NCBI GenBank assembly: GCA_021299565.1
Contig: JAJTHA010000011.1
Location: forward strand, 1-5,130
DNA length: 5,130 bases
From: Candidatus Caenarcanales bacterium
Lineage (GTDB): Bacteria; Cyanobacteriota; Vampirovibrionia; LMEP-6097
Reading direction: 5' to 3'
In this document: positions 1-5,130 of the stretch, piece after piece
Numbering within the stretch: the stretch's first letter is position 1
Layout: the number at the start of each line of letters is the position of its first letter
Program-made: the position numbers and the translations under genes
The notes under the pieces: generated by a model
Seen by the model: the letters and a program-made list of their open reading frames with translations, nothing else
Database searches by the model: none
What the model was told of the DNA's origin: nothing

Positions 1-801
1 CTAGAAATCATTGCAAATATTCGTAAATCTGTTTTGCAGATGGTTCACCAGGCAAAAAGTTCGCATGTTGGGGCTGCTTTCTCTATTGTAGAAATTTTAT
101 ATGTTTTATATTTCAAACATATGAATATAGATCCTAAAACTCCAGCAAAAGCTGACAGAGACAGGTTTATATTAAGCAAGGCACACGCAAGCGCAGCTTT
201 ATACAGCACACTGGCGCATCGAGGATTTTTCCCTCTCGAATATCTCATGACTTACTGCATAAATAATGGTAAATTGCCCGGGCATCTAGATAAAGATGCT
301 GTTCCAGGAGTAGAAATTTCAGCAGGATCCTTAGGGCATGGCTTGCCCATAGCAGTAGGTATGGCACTTGCTGACAAGAAAAAAAACAATGGCGCAAAGG
401 TATATTGCATAGTAGGCGATGGGGAATGCAACGAAGGATCTATATGGGAAGCTGCCATGCTAGCTGCATCACTTAAGCTTGATAATTTAACAGTAATAAT
501 TGACTATAATAAAATTCAATCTTTTGGAAATACAAATGAAATTATTGACCAAAGCAATATAGCTGAAAGATGGTCTGCTTTTGGTTTTGAGGCTTATGAA
601 TTATTAGATGGTCATGATATTCAAGCACTAGAAAAACTTTTTGAAAACAAAAGTGAAAAACCAAAAGCTATTATTGCCCACACCACTAAAGGCAAAGGAG
701 TTAGTTTTATGGAAAACAAACTAGCTTGGCATTATAAATCACCAAATGATGAGGAACTAAAAACAGCAATTGAGGAGCTAGAATGCGCAAAACTTTTGTA
801 G
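1..801 (+). CDS. Transketolase, N-terminal (thiamine diphosphate-binding) subunit; 5' end cut by window edge
   Basis: This is the N-terminal half of a two-subunit transketolase, which moves two-carbon ketol units between sugar phosphates using thiamine diphosphate in the cytoplasm. The frame is open from base 1 and the first codons (LEIIANIRKSVLQMVHQAKS) already fit the family's first helix, so the true start is probably about ten residues upstream; the TTG at 34 is an unlikely start. Counting from base 1, visible landmarks are SSHVG (residues 20-24, with the cofactor-site His), SKAH (59-62), SLGHG (110-114), the ThDP/metal motif GDGECNEG at 139-146 ending in DYN at about 168-170, and the family-typical KGKGVSFMEN near the C-terminus followed by AWHYKSP. 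About 266 residues are visible, nearly the full usual length of 270-285. It overlaps the C-terminal subunit by 19 bases, so the two are surely co-translated. Usual Gly is Ala in SKAH. The wording of several blocks resembles copies in polysaccharide loci; the exact sugar substrate cannot be read from sequence. Confidence 0.95.
   Translation, partial: LEIIANIRKSVLQMVHQAKSSHVGAAFSIVEILYVLYFKHMNIDPKTPAKADRDRFILSKAHASAALYSTLAHRGFFPLEYLMTYCINNGKLPGHLDKDAVPGVEISAGSLGHGLPIAVGMALADKKKNNGAKVYCIVGDGECNEGSIWEAAMLAASLKLDNLTVIIDYNKIQSFGNTNEIIDQSNIAERWSAFGFEAYELLDGHDIQALEKLFENKSEKPKAIIAHTTKGKGVSFMENKLAWHYKSPNDEELKTAIEELECAKLL
772..777 (+). promoter_or_regulatory. Shine-Dalgarno site for the transketolase C-terminal subunit
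   Basis: GAGGAG lies inside the last codons of the N-terminal subunit gene, five bases before the ATG at 783. It supports that start codon and tight translational coupling of the two subunits, which are needed in equal amounts. Confidence 0.8.
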
Positions 802-1652
802 ATAGTTTGGTTCAACTAGCCAGAAAAGATTCTAGGGTTTTATTAGTAACCGCTGATATGGGCTATAGTGTACTTGAGCCTTTTAGAGATGAGTTTCCTG
901 ATAGATTTTTGAATTCTGGAATCACAGAACAAGCTACAGTCAGCATGGCTGCTGGGCTTGCACTGTCTGGATATATTGTTTATGCCTACAGCATTACACC
1001 ATTTATCACCAAAAGATGTTATGAGCAAATCAGATTAGATCTTGCGTACATGAACACCAATGTTCGCTTGATAGGAGTTGGAGCAGGTTTTGAATATGGA
1101 AGCGCAGGTGCCACCCATCATGCAACTGAGGATATTGCCATCATGAGATGTCTTCCCAATATGACCGTTTGTTGCCCGGGAGATAATCACGAAGCTAAAT
1201 CAATTATAGAAGCAAGTTTGGATCATAAAGGTCCAATGTATATTAGAATTGGTAAAAATAAAGATGAATTTTATTGTGATCAAAAACAAGAAATAACAAT
1301 TGGCAAAGCACATATTATCCAACAAGGAAATACAAAAGCGTTCATAACTACAAGTAATACCTTGGGCTATACTCTGAAACACTGTCAATCACTAGATTAT
1401 AAGCCAACAATTATTAGCATGCACACCATCAAACCATTGGATGTAGATTGCGTCAAAAAATTAATTGACGATGGTTTTGAAATCGTTACTGTAGAGGAGC
1501 ATAATATAATCGGCGGACTAGGAAGCGCTGTCGCTGAAATTATTGCTGAATCCAATAAAGCAGTTCGATTTAGTCGAATTGGTGTTCCTGACTGTTTTAG
1601 TCATTATGTTGCTAATCAAGAGCTTCAGAGAGAAAAATATCTAAGATTCTGA
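783..1652 (+). CDS. Transketolase, C-terminal (pyrimidine-binding) subunit
   Basis: This is the partner of the preceding gene; the two chains together form the transketolase active site. The pyrimidine-binding domain spans about residues 4-165. SGITEQ carries the Glu (E49) that activates the thiamine aminopyrimidine ring, and YSITPF (69-74), RCYEQIR (78-84) and GATHHATEDIA (109-119) are classic family blocks. The transketolase C-terminal domain follows from about 175, with MHTIKP and VTVEEHNIIGGLGSA (235-249). The ATG at 783 has a strong Shine-Dalgarno site and matches the family's usual N-terminus, so the start is secure. The chain is 289 residues and stops three residues after the REKY block, where relatives usually continue as GL plus a final helix of roughly a dozen or more residues; it therefore looks slightly short. 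Its last 12 bases overlap the 3' end of the convergent GT41 gene. The active-site regions are intact, so it is probably functional. DXS or pyruvate dehydrogenase E1-beta are more distant alternatives, disfavoured by the block pattern. Confidence 0.95.
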   Translation: MRKTFVDSLVQLARKDSRVLLVTADMGYSVLEPFRDEFPDRFLNSGITEQATVSMAAGLALSGYIVYAYSITPFITKRCYEQIRLDLAYMNTNVRLIGVGAGFEYGSAGATHHATEDIAIMRCLPNMTVCCPGDNHEAKSIIEASLDHKGPMYIRIGKNKDEFYCDQKQEITIGKAHIIQQGNTKAFITTSNTLGYTLKHCQSLDYKPTIISMHTIKPLDVDCVKKLIDDGFEIVTVEEHNIIGGLGSAVAEIIAESNKAVRFSRIGVPDCFSHYVANQELQREKYLRF

Positions 1653-3407
1653 TTTATATTGCTTAGCTACTCTTTGCCAGATATCATGTAAAACTCCTTC
1701 GAAAGTTTTTACATAATTATTTATAGATTGAGGTGAGTTTTCAATTTTTGTTCTTAAATTCAGTCTATAATCTTCCAAACGCTGCCTATCATGGGTCAAA
1801 GAGCAAGCTTTATCTATATACTCTTCTGTATTCGCTGCAATCAGTTCTGAACAGCCAATGCTTCTTAAAAGACTTGAGAGCATACGACCTGACCATCTAT
1901 CTGATTCGACGGTTATCACTGGAACTCCCATAATAAGAGCATCCAATAAGCCTATTGCACCTGAACTAGGAAATGTATCCAAAACTATATCAATTTGATT
2001 ATAACCGTTCAAAAGCTCTCCTCTGTCAATAGTGCTTTTGATTATAATTCTGCTTTCTTCAATACCATTAGAAGCAAAAAAGTTGGTAATTAGTTTTTGA
2101 CAAGAAGGACTAGATAAATCCTTTGCATCAATTACAAGCTTAGATTTAGGTGATTTTTTAAGAACATGCACCCAAGTTCCAAGCATCTCATGTGAGATTC
2201 TATGTAAATTACTTGTAACTCCAAAAGTGATATAACCTTTACTCATCATAGGTAACCTTCTGACAGGCTGAGCTAGATCACTAATTACAACAGGGAAATA
2301 AGTTCTTGGAAATCTATAAATTTTTTCACTAAAGAATATTTCTTCTCCTGGCTTAACCACAAATCTATCTGCCAACATATAATCTATTTCTGGCATACCT
2401 AGAGTTGTAGTTGCTGCATAATGAGCTATCTGAACTGGTGCTGGTTTTAGTTTAAAAACTTCTAGCTGACTGGCGTCTTCAAAAGCATCTAAATTAATAA
2501 GAATATCAATTTTATCAGTTAATATTCTTGTTGCTATATCTCTATAATCAAGATTAGTTACCATCTCAAATTTTGCTGCTAACTTTTGAAATCTTCTGGT
2601 AAATCCATCAACAATATCTTTTGAATAATAGAAAAACAAATCAAATTGATCTTTGTTCATTAATTCTAATACTGGTAAAAAATTAAAAGACAAAGGATTT
2701 TTACGAAAATTACCAGAGACAAAACCTATATTAAGTTTCGTTTTAGATCCAAACAACTTCAGGCTATGATTGATTTTCAAAGATTCTATATCAACCAAAA
2801 AATTATCATGATATTTAAGAACCAGAGATTGAATATGCTCAAGATTCTTTTTGGGATCTTTTTGCGCTAGGGAGATCATTGAACACAATAATTTTTTATC
2901 CTGAGGATCTTTATCTAAGGCTTTTTGATAACAAATATAGGAATTTTTGTAATCCCCCAATTGCGCTAGAGCAAATCCCATTTTTTCATAAAGACCTGGA
3001 AGCTCTGTGATATTCTTGGCTTGAGTCAAAAATTTCAAAGCTAAGTCAAATTGTTTATCAATTATCAAAATGCAAGCTATTTTAAACAAAATATCAGCTT
3101 GTTCACCATCTCTTTTAATAGAGCGCAAATAAACATCCAAAGCTTCTTTGTGATTGGAATTACATTCTAATGCTTGGGCATAAAAATTTAAATACTCTAT
3201 CGAGTCATGCTGCTCACTTAATGATTTAAAGATCCTAATTGCAGGTTCAAAATCTTTCTTTTGTAGCATCACTTGACCCAATAAAAAAGTTAACTTTGGG
3301 TGAGATGAGTCAATTTTCAAACCATCGTTTAAAACTCTTTTGGCTTGATCCAAAGATTTTTTCTTGATGAGTTCTGTTGCATCACTAATTAGTGCATCGA
3401 TTAGCAT
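1641..3407 (-). CDS. TPR protein with degenerate GT41 (SPINDLY/OGT-like) domain; possible pseudo-glycosyltransferase
   Basis: The 588-residue protein has about five TPR-like helix pairs (roughly residues 2-36, 37-69, 70-103, 104-136, 137-170), a linker, and a GT41 domain (about 225-580) of the type that adds GlcNAc-like sugars to Ser/Thr of proteins. Fold-defining blocks are present: GFVSGNF (228-234), KPAPVQ (321-326), PEIDY (339-343), YITFG (392-396), DIVLDTFP (473-480) and GVPVITV (494-500). Residues expected for catalysis or donor binding are changed compared with the neighbouring paralogue: KHP is KNP (N237), HKIS is HRIS (R403), GGTTTLE is GAIGLLD (483-489), and the GFYG loop is AATT (331-334). 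The frame is uninterrupted, so the protein appears maintained rather than decayed. There is no signal peptide or membrane segment, so it is likely cytoplasmic. The ATG at 3407 lies within ATGCTAA, overlapping the upstream stop, behind an AAGGAG site. The family call is firm; lack of activity, or a changed donor, is inferred. Confidence 0.88.
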   Translation of the reverse strand: MLIDALISDATELIKKKSLDQAKRVLNDGLKIDSSHPKLTFLLGQVMLQKKDFEPAIRIFKSLSEQHDSIEYLNFYAQALECNSNHKEALDVYLRSIKRDGEQADILFKIACILIIDKQFDLALKFLTQAKNITELPGLYEKMGFALAQLGDYKNSYICYQKALDKDPQDKKLLCSMISLAQKDPKKNLEHIQSLVLKYHDNFLVDIESLKINHSLKLFGSKTKLNIGFVSGNFRKNPLSFNFLPVLELMNKDQFDLFFYYSKDIVDGFTRRFQKLAAKFEMVTNLDYRDIATRILTDKIDILINLDAFEDASQLEVFKLKPAPVQIAHYAATTTLGMPEIDYMLADRFVVKPGEEIFFSEKIYRFPRTYFPVVISDLAQPVRRLPMMSKGYITFGVTSNLHRISHEMLGTWVHVLKKSPKSKLVIDAKDLSSPSCQKLITNFFASNGIEESRIIIKSTIDRGELLNGYNQIDIVLDTFPSSGAIGLLDALIMGVPVITVESDRWSGRMLSSLLRSIGCSELIAANTEEYIDKACSLTHDRQRLEDYRLNLRTKIENSPQSINNYVKTFEGVLHDIWQRVAKQYKSES

Positions 3408-5130
3408 TGTTGATTGGCTCCTTGTTGTTGATTTACGCTAGATTTGATATGCCAAATCTCCCAGATGGCTGTTTCAAAATTGTTTACATGAGTATCTATA
3501 TTTAACTGTGAATTCTGTAATTTATCTCTTAAGTTGTTTCTATAAAACAATAATCTTTGATCATCAGCAGCGAGTTTAACAGCTAGATTTTTATAGCTGG
3601 AAACACCACCAGCAACTAATTCTGAAACTTGACATAAATCTAAAAAGCTTGCAGACTGCCTTGCGCTCCATCTATCTCCGGCAATAGTGATCACGGGCAC
3701 ATTCATCATCAAGCTTTCAAGAGTGGTTGTACCACCACCATAAGGAAAAGAATCTAAAGCAATATCAATTTCACTATAAGTATTCAAAAACTCATCTCTA
3801 GAAGCTGAAGCTCTGATATCTATTCGACTAGAATCTATACTTTTGCTGGTGAAAAAATCTAAGACATATTTTTTATTAGATTTGGAGTTAAGAGTTAGTG
3901 AATTGATAATCAATTTGGAATTATCTACTTGAGCTAATATTTCTGCCCAAATACTCAAAAGTTCAGGTGAAATTTTATGAAAACTATTCATAGAACCAAA
4001 AGTAACAAAACCATTTTTAGTTTTTGGCACGATATTAGTAGCCAAAGGTAACTGAGCTAGATTGCAATGAGTATATGAATCTTGAAGCCTATAAATTTTT
4101 TCCACAAATAATTTTTCTTCTTCAGATTTAATAGCTGATTGATCTGCAAAAATAAAATCAATTTCTGGTAGAGACAAGCTGCCATAAAAACCAACATGAT
4201 GCACCTGAACAGGTGCTGGCTTGATTTTAAAAATCCCCAAACGCTCTCCAGCTGTAAATCCTGATAAATCAAACAAAACATCGATTTGATCTTGATAAAT
4301 CAATTCTGCAGCTTGATTATCATCAATCTCCTTAATAGAAACAAATTTATCAGCTAATGTTTGATATCTCTCAGTAAAAGAATCAGAAAAATCTTCGTTA
4401 TAATACAAATAAATCTCAAAATCTTCTCTATTGAGACGCTCAAGCACAGGAAGCAGATAAGCAGTAACAGGATGCTTATGAAAATCTGCTGACACAAAAC
4501 CCAATCTTAGTCTAGTTTTACTTAAATCCAGTCTTTTTTCCGAAATTGATCTTAAAGAAAAAGTGTTTTGGCTTAGAAATTTTTGGTAATAAATATCTGA
4601 GTAGGCTTTAATATCAGAAACAGTTTTAGTAGGATCTTTTAATGAATGAAAAATTAGATTTTTAAGCAATTGAGAATTATTAGGTGATAAATCAAAGGCT
4701 TTTTGATAATGCTCTAAAACCAAATCATATCTACCTAATCTATTAGCAGCAAAAGCGATATTATTATGCAAACTAGAATCATTTTTGATTTCAATCACTG
4801 CATCTAACAAATAACTAAGCGCCTCATAATCTTCATTTAGTCTCAATAAAACTCGCCCAATACAAGATTTTAAAAAACATTGATTTTGAGAATTAGTATT
4901 TAGGGCGTTTCGATACAAGATCAAAGCCTTTGTATAATTGCTTCTTGCTTCATAAATATGAGCCGAAGTAGACAAGAGTTCTTGATCTTCAGGATAAATA
5001 CAAAGAGATTTTTCTATAAACTTTAAGGCCTCGTCATATTTTGCAAGTTTAATATAAAGCTCTACTAAAAGCTTGATGGCTTGTAGATTACGAGGATTTT
5101 GCAATAATGTTTTTTTCAATAAATAAATCA
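3401..5130 (-). CDS. TPR plus GT41 (SPINDLY/O-GlcNAc transferase-like) protein glycosyltransferase; N-terminus cut by window edge
   Basis: This is a probable cytoplasmic protein O-glycosyltransferase of the SPINDLY/OGT family. At least four TPR units are visible. Numbering from the TTG codon at 5119, they lie near residues 11-45, 46-79, 80-114 and 115-148. A linker and the GT41 domain (about 203-557) follow. Signature blocks are GFVSADFHKHP (207-217) with the family His at 216, DLSGFTAG (284-291), KPAPVQVHHVGFYG (300-313), FGSMNSFHKIS with Lys382, and DSFPYGGGTTTLE (456-468) with the Thr triplet that contacts the donor phosphates in OGT. The His in the usual EH(L/V) block before the DIALD strand is Phe here (DEFL), so the donor may not be UDP-GlcNAc. 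The frame stays open to base 5130, and the first codons look like the end of a TPR helix, so more TPRs probably lie outside; the TTG is not a convincing start. The gene is the upstream member of a tandem pair with the degenerate paralogue. The protein ends in a Gln/Asn-rich tail. Confidence 0.92.
   Translation of the reverse strand, partial: IYLLKKTLLQNPRNLQAIKLLVELYIKLAKYDEALKFIEKSLCIYPEDQELLSTSAHIYEARSNYTKALILYRNALNTNSQNQCFLKSCIGRVLLRLNEDYEALSYLLDAVIEIKNDSSLHNNIAFAANRLGRYDLVLEHYQKAFDLSPNNSQLLKNLIFHSLKDPTKTVSDIKAYSDIYYQKFLSQNTFSLRSISEKRLDLSKTRLRLGFVSADFHKHPVTAYLLPVLERLNREDFEIYLYYNEDFSDSFTERYQTLADKFVSIKEIDDNQAAELIYQDQIDVLFDLSGFTAGERLGIFKIKPAPVQVHHVGFYGSLSLPEIDFIFADQSAIKSEEEKLFVEKIYRLQDSYTHCNLAQLPLATNIVPKTKNGFVTFGSMNSFHKISPELLSIWAEILAQVDNSKLIINSLTLNSKSNKKYVLDFFTSKSIDSSRIDIRASASRDEFLNTYSEIDIALDSFPYGGGTTTLESLMMNVPVITIAGDRWSARQSASFLDLCQVSELVAGGVSSYKNLAVKLAADDQRLLFYRNNLRDKLQNSQLNIDTHVNNFETAIWEIWHIKSSVNQQQGANQQC
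3418..3423 (-). promoter_or_regulatory. Shine-Dalgarno site for the downstream GT41 paralogue
   Basis: On the minus strand AAGGAG sits ten bases before the ATG at 3407, inside the last codons of the upstream gene. The spacing is slightly long, but the match to the ribosome-binding consensus is strong. Together with the ATGCTAA stop/start overlap it supports this start and translational coupling of the two paralogues. Confidence 0.75.

Noticed and set aside
34..36. TTG as the start of the transketolase N-terminal subunit
   Set aside because: The frame is open upstream to base 1 with family-like residues and there is no ribosome-binding site before it; the true start is outside the window.
45..458. 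Minus-strand frames of 67 and 68 codons opposite the transketolase N-subunit
   Set aside because: They are antisense shadows of a well-conserved gene and show no start signal or domain.
1641..1666. CTAAG...CTTAG inverted repeat at the convergent junction as a bidirectional terminator
   Set aside because: The stem is only five base pairs, AT-rich, with a 16-base loop and no following T-run on either strand.
1733..1933. Plus-strand 66-codon frame just after the transketolase pair
   Set aside because: It is antisense to conserved GT41 blocks and composed of chance residues; not a continuation of the transketolase operon.
1641..3407. Calling the downstream GT41 gene a pseudogene
   Set aside because: The frame is full length with a good start, ribosome-binding site, TPR array and conserved fold blocks; only functional-site residues differ, which points to changed function rather than decay.
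4057..4281. 74-codon minus-strand frame as a small hydrophobic protein
   Set aside because: It lies wholly inside the GT41 domain in another frame, with no ribosome-binding site seen and no recognisable motif.
5117..5119. TTG as the start of the upstream GT41 gene on the minus strand
   Set aside because: The frame continues to the window edge and the preceding codons look like a TPR helix; no ribosome-binding site is visible.

Overview
The window is coding DNA from edge to edge. Four genes form two pairs that point towards each other. The DNA is AT-rich by eye, with many A/T-ending codons. The genes have Shine-Dalgarno sites and short overlaps, as in bacteria. Gene content resembles an accessory surface-glycan or protein-glycosylation locus. 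The host cannot be named from this stretch; a low-GC Gram-negative or uncultured bacterium is a guess only.

Plus strand, 1-1652: a split transketolase. The N-terminal subunit (thiamine-diphosphate-binding half) enters from outside the window and ends at 801. The C-terminal subunit (pyrimidine-binding and C-terminal domains) starts at 783, inside the end of the first gene, behind a good GAGGAG site. Separate subunits of this kind are common in archaea and in bacterial sugar or polysaccharide gene clusters, apart from the housekeeping one-chain transketolase.

Minus strand, 5130-1641: two tandem paralogues. Each has an N-terminal TPR array followed by a SPINDLY/O-GlcNAc-transferase-like GT41 domain. 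The upstream copy (3401-5130, start outside the window) keeps several landmark residues of an active GT41 enzyme. The downstream copy (1641-3407) overlaps it by 7 bases and keeps the fold pattern, but has lost the His, the Lys, the Thr triplet and a glycine loop that contribute to catalysis or nucleotide-sugar binding in the family. This apparent active/degenerate pair is the most interesting feature here.

The two pairs meet tail to tail. The transketolase C-subunit and the downstream GT41 gene share 12 bp at their 3' ends, with no convincing terminator between them, and the transketolase chain ends slightly early for its family. A reasonable but unproven reading is that the transketolase helps make a sugar precursor while the TPR-GT41 proteins O-glycosylate a protein such as flagellin or another surface protein. 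No RNA genes, mobile elements, CRISPR arrays or intergenic regions were seen. Promoters of both pairs must lie outside the window.
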